This document shows, one piece after another, positions 17,901 to 26,306 of a stretch of 64,000 nt of DNA; position 1 is the first letter of the stretch; every line of letters starts with the position of its first letter. Under the pieces are notes generated by a model. The model worked only from the letters and a program-made list of their open reading frames with translations. It ran no database searches and was not told the DNA's origin. The position numbers and the translations under genes are program-made. Source of the DNA: Deltaproteobacteria bacterium (lineage in GTDB: Bacteria; Myxococcota; Myxococcia; SLRQ01); contig SLRQ01000025.1 of assembly GCA_007130885.1 (NCBI GenBank), forward strand, positions 1 through 64,000, given 5' to 3'.

Positions 17901-19008
17901 ACCTTTCTCTTTCAGCCGGAACAGGCTCATTTTGGAAGGGCTCGCCGGCACCGCCGGAGCGGGACGCCTCTTCGCGAGAGGAGAGGTTACGCTGGAGCGC
18001 CTCTTGCCGTCGGAGTTGGATCTGGATGTCGGTCTCGACGATGTCCATGTTCATGTGTTCGAGGACCTCGACGTTACGGTCGCGGGGCGTCTTTCTCTCA
18101 TAGGGCCCTTGGACGGCTTGACGCTCTTCGGCGATCTCGAGGTCTTGAGTGGGAGATGGTCGGGTGAGGTCGAGATCGACCAGATGCTTCCAAGCATTCG
18201 AAGGAGGACGGAGGAGTCTATGCCGAGTGTCGAAAGAGATCCGGTCTTGGACCTCGACATAACGGTAACCGCCCCCGCTACCTTGCGGGTCGACAGTAGC
18301 TTTGCAAGCGGACGCCTTGCGGCTGATCTGCGGATTATCGGAACGGATGCCGCTCCCGGGCTCGTGGGAACCGTGTCTGTAGTGGAAGGCACAGCCCGAT
18401 TCAGAGGTAACGATTACGCGGTCACCAGGGGAGTGCTCGAGCTGCAAGATCCGACGCGGTACGAACACCCGAGCTTCGATGTCGTGGCGGAGACCGAGAT
18501 TCGGGAGTACCGACTGGTGGTTCAAGCATACGGAACGACGTCGGAGCCGATGGTCTCCATCACCAGCGAGCCTCCCTTGCCGGAGACGGATCTTTTCGCG
18601 CTGGCTACCCTGGGAATAACGACCCACGACACCGACGCCCTTGGAGACACGCTCGCCGCGGCGGCGGCGGCGGACGCGCTTTTCACGATGTCGGGGCTGG
18701 ACCGTCATGTTCGCGAGTTCATCCCGGATAACCCCATAGTCCGGGACCCTTCAGTGCGGCTGACCAGCGGCTACTCGGCCGTGACCGGACAGATAACTCC
18801 AAGATTTGCTTTCGAGTCGAGCATTTTGGTCGACCATCTCCGATTGAGGTACTCGGCGCCGATAGGGCTGTCCGGCCAGAAGACGCAGGCCGAGTACAGG
18901 ATCACCGATATGTTATCCGCGCAGGCGGAGTGGGAGACCGAGGGTCGGCGCACTACCGCTTTGGGTAATCTTGGAATGGATCTCAAGCTTCGTTGGGAGA
19001 TGGATTGA
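14938..19008 (+). CDS. tamB: TamB-like translocation/assembly module protein (AsmA/DUF490)
   Basis: TamB is a long periplasm-spanning beta-taco protein anchored in the inner membrane. It works with an Omp85 protein in outer-membrane biogenesis and probably lipid transport. The 1,356-residue product has one N-terminal membrane helix (about 50-72, ISISAAFVLAVAAAVF), a very long repetitive beta-rich body, and a C-terminal TamB domain with a segment of the form TARFRGNDYAVTRGVLEL and a final LKLRWEMD. The start is uncertain: ATG 14938 gives a basic cytoplasmic lead of about 47 residues, whereas ATG 15052 or 15076 (the latter preceded by GAGG) would place the helix nearer the start. Its stop overlaps the tamA start. 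Confidence 0.88.
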   Translation: MRRLARIFRYSPSRGRREDPEPAAPGVEGGDGAKEQPEMGDEPRGGMRGRFFISISAAFVLAVAAAVFLTLSGPVETALCRAFEERISAIANGQVTIGECRISPLSMRAGLVGVGFESEAIGVRAEAEKVEVSFRPPLRFGEPMVRRVEIQRPTVVLCLEDAVLAQERDAEPVSIKSVADSLRGVGGVRVVDGAVSILLGEERGMHAHGFGLKTSWRRDRLAIDASLRELRIEPDKGMIARDVEMEAELNPVEEAIAIQGLSATSEDLALNLRGRVSGDMSTDAVVEGSVAMEGCFDRLTELLGLPPEEGPVAGRVWLSAELGGTVKAPEVTAKVELLEGSIGNFTLGDLEVEAGVDSRHLDLKRIKMSVLGGPLNISGRVELAEGLPATLEAEGSELSLARLVTALGSPVSWVDFSMSPRARLEGTLHPLLLRGEVETPVDDFILLERCTLKGPPSPGEPLLDFPSMAIDGKVEFDAEEIRLFGAKVTQGESALLTEGRFALDPHEGMDLSVDIRGLAPAPLGRIFDVVYGGLLFGDLRLVGPYENLRIFGDLRTRGFSVEGLKAGDATGRFIYEDLVISLEGMEGGLGQSEYTLDHFAVELADPEGPSMDLRVSTERAFLDDVVEMLLDFDELAHELVGARGEARGEVAVSGPLERLGLTLNVTARDGVLLGQDFDHIRFQGRMPGMERIDLDELIVSLGEQGELVARGWAVIEGPLSLSLSARELPASRLIGLQDLPLAGLISGDLVLEGTWEEPEAKGAAVMLEGRVRDAPIPPSRLHMRISEGRFHVGGHLIEDIVEGSAWVELDGDHAYRLDLVVREHDLLAWLPAGGETAFSEEMRAEVQGSATIEGRGGDLRSIGGKLSLDLLSAKLGPLSFRSRGPLEVEAAEGLLSFDELVIEGAESVLRLSGSVSTLGDLDLLLLGDVGLEILELVVPAVSQGSGRLTFEAGLRGEIGSPELVGSGLVDSGGVALEGAPLSVTNLTGPFSFSRNRLILEGLAGTAGAGRLFARGEVTLERLLPSELDLDVGLDDVHVHVFEDLDVTVAGRLSLIGPLDGLTLFGDLEVLSGRWSGEVEIDQMLPSIRRRTEESMPSVERDPVLDLDITVTAPATLRVDSSFASGRLAADLRIIGTDAAPGLVGTVSVVEGTARFRGNDYAVTRGVLELQDPTRYEHPSFDVVAETEIREYRLVVQAYGTTSEPMVSITSEPPLPETDLFALATLGITTHDTDALGDTLAAAAAADALFTMSGLDRHVREFIPDNPIVRDPSVRLTSGYSAVTGQITPRFAFESSILVDHLRLRYSAPIGLSGQKTQAEYRITDMLSAQAEWETEGRRTTALGNLGMDLKLRWEMD

Positions 19009-22000
19009 GCGCTCGGAAAAGATCTATTGGAGCGATTCTCATTGCGACGCTCCTTGCTTTGACGTCGTCTTTGTCTTGGGCGGATGAGGTGCCCCAAGAC
19101 CGGTGGGCGTCATGGTTTCATCCTCCCAAAATGATTTCTTCGGTCGAGCTGCGTTTGCCCCATAACGTGGAGAAGGAAGGGCTCGCCGATTTGGTTCCGC
19201 TCCGCGTGGGGCAAAGTCTTGGGAAGGCGGATCTGCGCAAGGCTGTGCGCATACTGTTCGAGACGGGCCGGTTTCGGCAGGTGAGAGCTCATGTCAGAGA
19301 CGATGAAGGCGCCGTGGCCGTCACGTTTGTCTTGCTTCCCAAGCAGGAGGTCGTGGAGGTAGCTTTTCTTGGAGCGTCCGCCATCGATGTCGCCACTTTG
19401 AAAAGGGTGGCCGGAGTGCGCCGAGGAGACGATCTTTCCTCGGGGGTCTTGGAGACGATGGAAAGCTCGGTCGTGGACGCGTACGAAAGGCGAGGTTATC
19501 GCAACGCCGTCGTAAGTAGCGAGATTCGTGAGTCCGAAGACGGCCGCGCGGCTCTGCTGGTTCGTATAGACGAGGGTGCTCCCACCAAGCTCCGGGCCGT
19601 CCGCTGGGTAGGTGACCTCGGTTTTCCCGAGGAGCTTCTCGCCGGCGTTCTAGCGTTGTCACCAGGTGACAGGCTGGATCTCGACGCCGTGGAGATCGCG
19701 CTGGATCGCGTCAGGGCAAGGTTTAGAAACGCCGGCTTTCTTCGCGCCCGCGTCGGTCCCGCCGCCATTGAGAAGCCCGGAAAGGAGGGTGAGGCTGATA
19801 TCCTGATCCCGGTCTCGGCCGGTCCTTTCGTGCTCATTCGGGCCGCGGGCAACACTCGCCTTGGCGATTCAGTCATTCGGGACATGATGCGGCCCACCTC
19901 GCACAGCCCCTTGAGCTCGGAAGAAGTGGCGAGGGGTGTTCGTAGAATCGAGCGCGCTTACCTGCTTTACGGCTACTACCACGCGCGGGTAATCGTGGAA
20001 GAGGTCGCTCTGACCAGCCGCCATCATGAGCTGCTCGTTACTGTTGACGAGGGGCCCCCGATGAGGGTCAGGTCCATTGATTTTTCCGGCGCAACGGGGG
20101 AGTCTGAAGCGAGAGCCGAACACGGGGAAGCGAAGGGCGAGAGGGGGCCGCCGGCTCGACTTTTGCGCCGGCACGTCTGCGCGGCGCTGGAAGAGACGGT
20201 TCCGTCTTCCGGGCCCCAACTCGATTCCAGCAGCGCCTCCTTTCTAGGAGGAAGAAACGGTTATCGTGTGTCCTCTAGGCCGCACCCCTCGCAGGTGCCG
20301 GCCCCGGAGCCATGCGAAATCTACCACGAGGATGCATACCGAAAGGCCGCCGTGGCTATCGCCGAGCACTACAGGCAAGAAGGATGGCTCGATGCACGTG
20401 TGGCAGGTCCATCACTAGACATCTCTCCCGATGGGAGGGTAGCGCGCGTAAGTCTCCGAATCGAGGAAGGGGTTAGGACCAGACTGCGCGGTGTTCACTT
20501 CGAGGGAGTCGAGACGCTCGATGAGGGGGAACTTCGCTCAATCGCCGGGCTACGGCAAGGAAGGCCCATTTCGAAGAAGGCCGTGCGAGAGGGAGGCCTT
20601 GCGGTACGCGGCTCGTATGCTCGAGAAGGGTTCGCGTTCGCCAGAGTGGAGCCCCGACTCGAGATAGATGAGACGAGGAAGTGGGCCCGCGTGGTCTACG
20701 AGGTCACCGAGGGGCCGATGGTCTCTGTTGGGCGTATCATAGTGCGGGGTCACGACAGGACCCCGGCCTCGCTGGTGAGAAGTCAGCTCACCTTCGGTCC
20801 AGGTGACACCTGGGAAATGGGTGACGTGCTCGCGAGCCAGCGTCGCATCCTTTCGCTCGGCATTTACAGGTCCGCGACCATTCGCCTGCTGGATCCGGAT
20901 CAGCCGGCCCCCGTCAAGGATGTGGTGATCACCGTCGGCGAACGCAAGGCGAAGGGGATGGAGATGGGACTTGGCATTTCCACCGAGGACGGCCCGAGAG
21001 TGTTCGCCGGCTATGTAGACCATGACTTTCTCGGGAACTCGGAGCTGCACGGCAACGTGAAGGTCAACTACCCGATCTTTCCTTCGGGAATAGAGCTGAG
21101 GCGCGTGCTTGCTCCTGGAATGGAGTGGGAAGCGCGTGCCGGTCTGCGAATGCCGCGGTTGCTCGGTGCTCGTACGGACATCGTGGGCGAAAGAGCGAAC
21201 AGGCCGACCTATGGGTTGACCCGCGGGGCCTGGTCGGTAGGAGCGGATTCAAGATGGTACGAGGACTTGTCGGCCTCCATGGGGCTGGAGGTCGAGTACG
21301 TGGATTTCGCGCGCGCGGCGCCGGACCCCCACCTCTTTCATCCCGACCGGGAGAGGCGGCGTTTCGAGGAGGGGCGGACGCTGCTTGCAAGCCTGCGTCC
21401 GGCCGTCGTGCTCGATTTGCGCGATAGGAGGGTCTCTCCGCGAAGGGGCTTGCTTGCGGGAGCATCTCTGGACTGGTCGCACGATCTGGGCGTGGGAGTG
21501 CCGGTGCACTTCCTGAAGGCGTCTGCTTCGGTGTCGGGCTACGTACCGGCGCCCAGGCGGGTGACGCTGGCCTTCACGGCACGTGGAGGAGCCGTTCTGC
21601 CTCTTTCCGAGGACAACGTGACCATAGAGCCGAAGCGCTTTTATTTAGGGGGCGCCGACACTGTGCGAGGTTTTCCCCTGGACGGTCTCATTCCGGAGGA
21701 CCAGCGGGTGGATCTGCACCGGCAGATGGACGCCTGCGAGGACTTCGTGGCCGGTCATGCCTGTACGGAGGATGCGCTGCTCGTGCTCATGGAGGGGAGG
21801 CGCCCCGCCAGCGCGGGCGGTGAGGCCTTCGTTCTTTTCAAGGCCGAGCTGCGTTTTCCAGTTTACGGAGATCTGTTCGGAGGTCTCTTCCTCGACGCCG
21901 GGAATCTTTGGCGCGAAGCAGCCGCGGCTCGGCCGCTCGACCTTCGCACCGCGGCCGGCGCGGGCCTGCGCTACGAAACGCCTGTCGGCCCGGTGGCTGT

Positions 22001-22082
22001 CGATGTCGGCTGGAACCTCATGGCCGACGAAAGGATCCATGAGATGCCAACCGCCGTTCACTTCTCCATAGGTTTGTTCTAG
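19005..22082 (+). CDS. tamA: Omp85-family outer-membrane protein (TamA-like), apparently seven POTRA domains
   Basis: Omp85 proteins insert or secrete outer-membrane proteins through a 16-strand barrel fed by POTRA domains. From TTG 19005, which overlaps the tamB TGA and has GGGAG five bases upstream, the product is 1,025 residues. A signal peptide (SIGAILIATLLALTSSLSWA) leads into what I read as seven POTRA-like units up to about residue 660. The fifth carries a roughly 90-residue insertion containing two Cys (RHVCAAL and EPCEIYHE). The barrel contains the DTVRGF-type lid-lock motif (GGADTVRGFPLDGLIP) and ends VHFSIGLF with terminal Phe. E. coli TamA has three POTRAs and BamA five. An in-frame TTG at 18993 is an alternative start. 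Confidence 0.88.
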   Translation: MSARKRSIGAILIATLLALTSSLSWADEVPQDRWASWFHPPKMISSVELRLPHNVEKEGLADLVPLRVGQSLGKADLRKAVRILFETGRFRQVRAHVRDDEGAVAVTFVLLPKQEVVEVAFLGASAIDVATLKRVAGVRRGDDLSSGVLETMESSVVDAYERRGYRNAVVSSEIRESEDGRAALLVRIDEGAPTKLRAVRWVGDLGFPEELLAGVLALSPGDRLDLDAVEIALDRVRARFRNAGFLRARVGPAAIEKPGKEGEADILIPVSAGPFVLIRAAGNTRLGDSVIRDMMRPTSHSPLSSEEVARGVRRIERAYLLYGYYHARVIVEEVALTSRHHELLVTVDEGPPMRVRSIDFSGATGESEARAEHGEAKGERGPPARLLRRHVCAALEETVPSSGPQLDSSSASFLGGRNGYRVSSRPHPSQVPAPEPCEIYHEDAYRKAAVAIAEHYRQEGWLDARVAGPSLDISPDGRVARVSLRIEEGVRTRLRGVHFEGVETLDEGELRSIAGLRQGRPISKKAVREGGLAVRGSYAREGFAFARVEPRLEIDETRKWARVVYEVTEGPMVSVGRIIVRGHDRTPASLVRSQLTFGPGDTWEMGDVLASQRRILSLGIYRSATIRLLDPDQPAPVKDVVITVGERKAKGMEMGLGISTEDGPRVFAGYVDHDFLGNSELHGNVKVNYPIFPSGIELRRVLAPGMEWEARAGLRMPRLLGARTDIVGERANRPTYGLTRGAWSVGADSRWYEDLSASMGLEVEYVDFARAAPDPHLFHPDRERRRFEEGRTLLASLRPAVVLDLRDRRVSPRRGLLAGASLDWSHDLGVGVPVHFLKASASVSGYVPAPRRVTLAFTARGGAVLPLSEDNVTIEPKRFYLGGADTVRGFPLDGLIPEDQRVDLHRQMDACEDFVAGHACTEDALLVLMEGRRPASAGGEAFVLFKAELRFPVYGDLFGGLFLDAGNLWREAAAARPLDLRTAAGAGLRYETPVGPVAVDVGWNLMADERIHEMPTAVHFSIGLF

Positions 22083-22123
22083 GCCGACAAGTCAGCCCCC
22101 GGAACGGACGGTCGCCTAGGCGG

Positions 22124-22423
22124 TCAAGCCTTCTTATCCTCGACGCTTCCGACCTTGTCGCTCATGGTCTGTTCACGGTCGATTCGCGTCCCCAGCTTCA
22201 GCACGGTTCCAATGCGCGGAGCTCCCATTTCGTGAAGCACCTCATGACAGCGCCTAACCGCCGCGAGCACCTCTTCCCACTCGCCTTCCACATTCGTTCC
22301 ATAGGCGTGGAGCTGGTGCGAAAGACCGGCTTCCTCGAGAACCCGCTGGCACGCGGCAACGTAAGGCGACAGCGACACCCCCACTCCCATGGGGACCACG
22401 TTGAAGTCGGCAATGACTCGCAT
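22124..22423 (-). CDS. MTH1187/YkoF-family thiamine-binding protein
   Basis: This small family (formerly DUF77) forms ferredoxin-like tetramers that bind thiamine or related compounds in the cytoplasm. The 99-residue product starts MRVIADFNVVPMGVGVSLSP and has the typical HAYGTNVEGEWEEVLAAVRRCHEVLHEMGAPRI-type segment (family features: yGT.vEGe, followed by the second beta-alpha-beta). It faces tamA convergently and lies downstream of tolB, which is transcribed in the same direction 70 bases away, so it could be the last gene of the tol transcript. A role with the Tol system is not implied. Confidence 0.88.
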   Translation of the reverse strand: MRVIADFNVVPMGVGVSLSPYVAACQRVLEEAGLSHQLHAYGTNVEGEWEEVLAAVRRCHEVLHEMGAPRIGTVLKLGTRIDREQTMSDKVGSVEDKKA

Positions 22424-22493
22424 GTTGCTCTCCTTGTCCTGCCTGGTGATGCCCTTTTAGTGCCCCCCGCAAGGAGAAATGCAAGCCCGGCGA

Positions 22494-23939
22494 TTATTCC
22501 TCGTCTCGATCGTCATCATCGCCCGACTCTTCCGTCTCGCTTTCATCGTCGGGATCGTCTTCCTCGGGCTCTTCGGGGCTGTCTCGGAACTCGTCACGAT
22601 CCGGCGGCCACGGCCCCCAGGTGGCGTTGGTGTAGCTTCCGGGCGCAAGGCCGATTTGGCGCTGCCCCGTCCCGTTTGCGTTCATGATGAACAGCCGCGC
22701 ATCTCCGGTTCTGGTGGAGGTGAAGATTATGTGCCGTCCGTTGGGGCTCCAGGTGGGGTCGAAGTTCTGACCCGTGTCCTGGGTAAGGCGAGAGATCTCC
22801 TTGGTCTCTGGGTTGACCGAGAAGAGATCGAAGACGGCTCTTTCGTCGCGTCCCATGAAGACTATGGCGTCGCCTCTGGGCGACCACTTGGGCATCTGGT
22901 TGTAGTTGCCTTGGAAGGTGAGCCTTGTCTGATCACTGCCGTCGGAGTTCATGACGAATATGTGGGGGTTGCCGTGTCTGTTGCTTACGAACGCGATTCG
23001 AGTGCCGTCGGGTGACCAGGTGGGCGAGGTGTCTATGACTCCGATGGTCCGGGTCAGACGCCGGGCTTCCGTGCCGTCCGGATTGACTGTCCAGATGTCG
23101 GCGGTGCCGTGCTTCGTTCTTGTAAAGGCAATTCGCTTTCCGTCGGGAGACCAGGCGGGGCCATGGAACATCGGCTCGCCGCGGATGACTGGAGTAACGC
23201 GGCCTTCCATGTCGGTGATGAAGATGTCGGGGCTTCCTTCGCGGTAGCTGGTGAAGGCCAGCCTGTCTCCGGATGGATCCCATGTCGGGAAGAGGTTCAA
23301 ATCCGTTCCGACCAAGCGGCGGCCTCCGTGGCCGTCCCAATCAGAGACCCAGAGTTCCTTGTTTTCTCCGGCCTCGCGCACGTATGCGATTCGGGTGTCG
23401 AATATGCCTCGCTCTCCGGTGAAATGCCTCACCACGTCGTTGGCTACCGCGTGCGCCAGTCGACGGGCTTCGTCTTGCGGGACTTTGTACGAGAATCGTA
23501 CTACCTCGCTTGCCGTGGTCACCTGGAAGATGCGTGCCTGAAGACTCATCTTTCCTTCTTCTTCGGTGGGTCTCAGCTCGGCCGTTACGAGACCCTCGGC
23601 CCCGACATTTGCCCAGTCCTGGAAGCGAATGGTGGCCGCCGTTACCCCCTCATCCGGCCTGGCCAGGAACGAGCGCGGGTCCAGGACCTGGAACAGGCCG
23701 CTGGAGGAAAGATTGTAACGGAGCCTTTCCGTTATGAGGTCGGAGTGGCTCTCACCGTCCTCTAGATCGCCCGCGACCGATACCCGAGGTATGGCGAGAG
23801 GGTAGGGCCGAAAGGTGGCGCCCGTTACGTCTATGTAGACGCGTTGTGCTTCGGCTCCACCCGGAAGCATGGCGAACGAAAAGCCGACCAGCATGATAAG
23901 GACCGCCGAACTCTTCATGATGTGAATCTTTTGTTGCAT
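22494..23939 (-). CDS. tolB: Tol-Pal system periplasmic protein TolB
   Basis: TolB is a periplasmic beta-propeller that links TolA to Pal during outer-membrane constriction. The product (481 aa) has a signal peptide (about residues 1-31, ending GGAEA), an N-terminal alpha/beta domain (LITERLRYNLSSSGLFQVLD) and a six-bladed WD40-like propeller with repeated motifs such as PTWSPDGTRIAFVSNR, AWSPDGKRIAFTRT and PTWSPNGRHIIFTSTR. It ends in an acidic tail (EEPEEDDPDDESETEES) not usual for TolB. AGGAAA precedes ATG 23939. It follows tolA by 7 bases. The usual next gene, pal, is missing here. Confidence 0.95.
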   Translation of the reverse strand: MQQKIHIMKSSAVLIMLVGFSFAMLPGGAEAQRVYIDVTGATFRPYPLAIPRVSVAGDLEDGESHSDLITERLRYNLSSSGLFQVLDPRSFLARPDEGVTAATIRFQDWANVGAEGLVTAELRPTEEEGKMSLQARIFQVTTASEVVRFSYKVPQDEARRLAHAVANDVVRHFTGERGIFDTRIAYVREAGENKELWVSDWDGHGGRRLVGTDLNLFPTWDPSGDRLAFTSYREGSPDIFITDMEGRVTPVIRGEPMFHGPAWSPDGKRIAFTRTKHGTADIWTVNPDGTEARRLTRTIGVIDTSPTWSPDGTRIAFVSNRHGNPHIFVMNSDGSDQTRLTFQGNYNQMPKWSPRGDAIVFMGRDERAVFDLFSVNPETKEISRLTQDTGQNFDPTWSPNGRHIIFTSTRTGDARLFIMNANGTGQRQIGLAPGSYTNATWGPWPPDRDEFRDSPEEPEEDDPDDESETEESGDDDDRDEE

Positions 23940-23946
23940 GTGTTTC

Positions 23947-24747
23947 CTATAGACGGAAGTTTACTCCCAACCCTTCCCGCCGAAACCTTTCAGCCCACCC
24001 CGGTGGGGGTGGAGGCAAGGGATCGGATGCGTTCACGGCGGCCTGCAACGCGGCGTCGAAGTGCCTGTTCCCCGATGGGCGCTCGATCTCCTGCCTTAGT
24101 ATTCGTCCATCGTGACCGACGTATATGACGATGGTCGCATTCAAGTGAAGTCGATCCCGTTCTCCGATGATGCTCGGAACACGGTAGTTCTCTCGCAGGC
24201 GGCGTGTGACCAGCGCGAGGTATCGGTCGCCCTCGGTCGCTACCGCGGCGTCGCCATAGGGATCGCCGTCGGGCGAGCCGAAGATAGGGCCATCGTCGGG
24301 CCTGGCATCGGGGTCACTTCCGAGAAATCGCTCGATTGCTCCGTCCAGGTCGGGTTCGGAGCGCTCGGGAGTCGCCGGTCTTTCGCTGGGACGGCTTTCC
24401 TCCCTAGACGGCTCGGAAGGGGCTTTCTTGCTGGGCGCGGCGGGCGCGGCCGGCTCGGGCTCCGGCTCGGCAGGCGGCGGTGATGGTGTTGATGCTTGCC
24501 GTGGTGGCGGTGGGGGAGGAGAAGCTTGCTTTCGTGGAAGAAGGTTCGGATCGCGCTCCTCTCCCAAACGCACCAGCTTCGCAACGATGGGCGGCTCATC
24601 CAGCTTTGATATAGACGTGTCCGCCCCGGCCCGTGTCGCAACTAAAGCTATCGCCAGAATCGTCGCGTGAGCGCAAACCGATATGAGAAGTGCCGTGTGG
24701 AGGCGTTCAACGCGGCCGGCAAGAAGGCTGGTGGGCTGGTCCGACAT
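23947..24747 (-). CDS. tolA: TolA/TonB-type energy transducer (Tol-Pal)
   Basis: TolA is anchored in the inner membrane with TolQ-TolR and spans the periplasm to TolB/Pal. The product (266 aa) has one N-terminal membrane helix starting with an SxxxH motif (SVCAH), a Pro-rich extended region (SPPPPPPRQASTPSPPPAEP) and an Ala/Pro/Glu linker. The C-terminal TolA/TonB domain includes LNATIVIYVGHDGRILRQEI and FDAALQAAVNASDPLPPPPP. The start ATG 24747 lies one base after the tolR stop and is preferred over an upstream in-frame start inside tolR. It is shorter than E. coli TolA and lacks its long helical domain II. TonB is an alternative reading, but the neighbours favour TolA. Confidence 0.88.
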   Translation of the reverse strand: MSDQPTSLLAGRVERLHTALLISVCAHATILAIALVATRAGADTSISKLDEPPIVAKLVRLGEERDPNLLPRKQASPPPPPPRQASTPSPPPAEPEPEPAAPAAPSKKAPSEPSREESRPSERPATPERSEPDLDGAIERFLGSDPDARPDDGPIFGSPDGDPYGDAAVATEGDRYLALVTRRLRENYRVPSIIGERDRLHLNATIVIYVGHDGRILRQEIERPSGNRHFDAALQAAVNASDPLPPPPPGWAERFRREGLGVNFRL

Positions 24748-24748
24748 G

Positions 24749-25222
24749 TCAGTCCCCCTGATCGGCCCCCGTCTCGGCTTCACCTCGCGCGGAAGGAGAG
24801 TCCTGCTCGGGGCTGCGTCCCAGCGGATCGGTAATCATGCCGAGCGCCTCCACGCCGGCGCGGCGGGCGATGGCCATCACCTCCACGACGAAGCCGTAAG
24901 GAAGGTCACGATGAGCGTGCAAATAGACCTCCCGCTCTCGCTGGACGCGGGCGTTGTACCGAAGCTTCTCCTCGAGCTCCCGAAGAGCCACTTCCGTCTC
25001 TCCAATATAAATCCGGCGATCCACATCGACGGCCAGTATGAGCTTCGGTTCTTCGTCCTCGATCGCTTCACCGCGTACCTGCGGAAGGGAGACGACGACG
25101 CCTTGCGCGATGAGCGGAGCGGCCACCATGAACATGATCAGCAAAACCAGCACGACGTCCACGAGAGGGATGACATTCATCTCGCTGATGGTTTTGCGGC
25201 CGCCTTGAACATTCATGCTCAC
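24749..25222 (-). CDS. tolR: Tol-Pal system protein TolR (ExbD family)
   Basis: TolR forms, with TolQ, the proton-driven motor of the Tol system. The product (157 aa) begins MSMNVQGGRKTISEMNVIPL and has a single membrane helix with the conserved proton-carrying Asp (about residue 22, in PLVDVVLVLLIMFMV). A periplasmic domain with LILAVDVDRRIYIGETEV and DLPYGFVVEVMAIARRAGV follows. The C-terminus is a short disordered acidic extension. It lies 46 bases after tolQ and one base before tolA. Confidence 0.95.
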   Translation of the reverse strand: MSMNVQGGRKTISEMNVIPLVDVVLVLLIMFMVAAPLIAQGVVVSLPQVRGEAIEDEEPKLILAVDVDRRIYIGETEVALRELEEKLRYNARVQREREVYLHAHRDLPYGFVVEVMAIARRAGVEALGMITDPLGRSPEQDSPSARGEAETGADQGD

Positions 25223-25268
25223 GGTGTAGCGCTCCAGCGTTCAGTGATGCTCTTACTTCATGTTCGAG

Positions 25269-26057
25269 TCAGCTTCCCGAAGCACGTTTATCCTGAGCCT
25301 TGAAGAAGTGACGCTTGACGATGTTCAAAAAGTCACTCGAGAAGTTGTCCATCTCAGATTCCAGTATTCGTATGCGTGACACGAAATGGTTGTAGGCGAC
25401 GACGGCCGGAATCGCCGTTGCAAGTCCGATGGCGGTGGCGATCAGTGCCTCGGCTATTGGTTTGGAGACTGTCGCCAGATTGGCGGACCCCATGAGTGCG
25501 ATATCGTGGAATGCCTTCATGATGCCCCAAACCGTGCCGAACAGGCCAACGAACGGGGCCGTCGAGCCCACGGTCGCGAGATATGGAGCTCCGGCCTCCA
25601 GATGCGTGATCTCGGCGAGGCTCGTTCGCCGCATGGCGCGCTGAACGCTCTCGAGGTCATCATCGTTGCGGGTCTCGCCTTCCCGCGAGAGCTTGGTCAG
25701 CTCTACGTACCCAGCCTTGAACACCTGGGCCACCGGGCTCTCGGGAAGCTCCTCGATTGACTTGTAAATGGCGTCCAGCCGCCTGCTCTGCCAGAAGCTC
25801 TCCAGAAAAGCCACGGACTGGAGCCTGGCACGTCGAAGCTGCGCGGACTTCTTGATTATCATCGCCCACGAGAAGATCGATGCCACCGCAAGCAGCAGCA
25901 GGCAGGAGAACACAACGGGTCCTGAAGTGGTAATGACTTCCCAGTAATTCAGCCCGCCTGCTGGAAGCTCCGCGACAGGTGCCTCCATCAAGGGTGTCGT
26001 TTCCTGGGCCTGGGCTTCGCTCGCTGTTGCGAGGAACGCACTGATGGGGTCGATCAT
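25269..26057 (-). CDS. tolQ: Tol-Pal system protein TolQ (MotA/ExbB family)
   Basis: TolQ is the pentameric stator-like channel of the Tol motor in the inner membrane. The product (262 aa) has three membrane helices: about residues 47-70 (VVFSCLLLLAVASIFSWAMI), about 165-187 with the conserved Thr and Gly residues (STAPFVGLFGTVWGIMKAF), and about 205-227 (ATAIGLATAIPAVVAYNHF). The large cytoplasmic loop lies between the first two. It is the first gene of tolQRAB and is transcribed divergently from the lipoprotein at 26307 across about 249 bases. Confidence 0.95.
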   Translation of the reverse strand: MIDPISAFLATASEAQAQETTPLMEAPVAELPAGGLNYWEVITTSGPVVFSCLLLLAVASIFSWAMIIKKSAQLRRARLQSVAFLESFWQSRRLDAIYKSIEELPESPVAQVFKAGYVELTKLSREGETRNDDDLESVQRAMRRTSLAEITHLEAGAPYLATVGSTAPFVGLFGTVWGIMKAFHDIALMGSANLATVSKPIAEALIATAIGLATAIPAVVAYNHFVSRIRILESEMDNFSSDFLNIVKRHFFKAQDKRASGS

Positions 26058-26306
26058 GGCCGGTCCAACCGGGAGGACGGCCCAGCCATTCCCAATGCCG
26101 CCGTCAGAGCCCGGATCTCATAAGTTGCTGAATAAAGGCGCGTTTTTCTATAGCATCGGCGAGTTGTCTGGGTCAAGGATGCAGGCCTCCCTCCCTCGTG
26201 GCATAGTGCTTGCCATAATGGGGTAATGAATGGACGCATTGCGCTACCGTCTCAAGAGCTGAAAGGCTCTCTCGATGCTCGATAGACAACTGTAAAGGAG
26301 AAGACA

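Noticed and set aside
22113..22122. Perfect palindrome CGCCTAGGCG between tamA and the thiamine-binding gene
   Set aside because: It has no loop and no U-tract, and at ten bases it is too short to call a terminator or operator without further copies.
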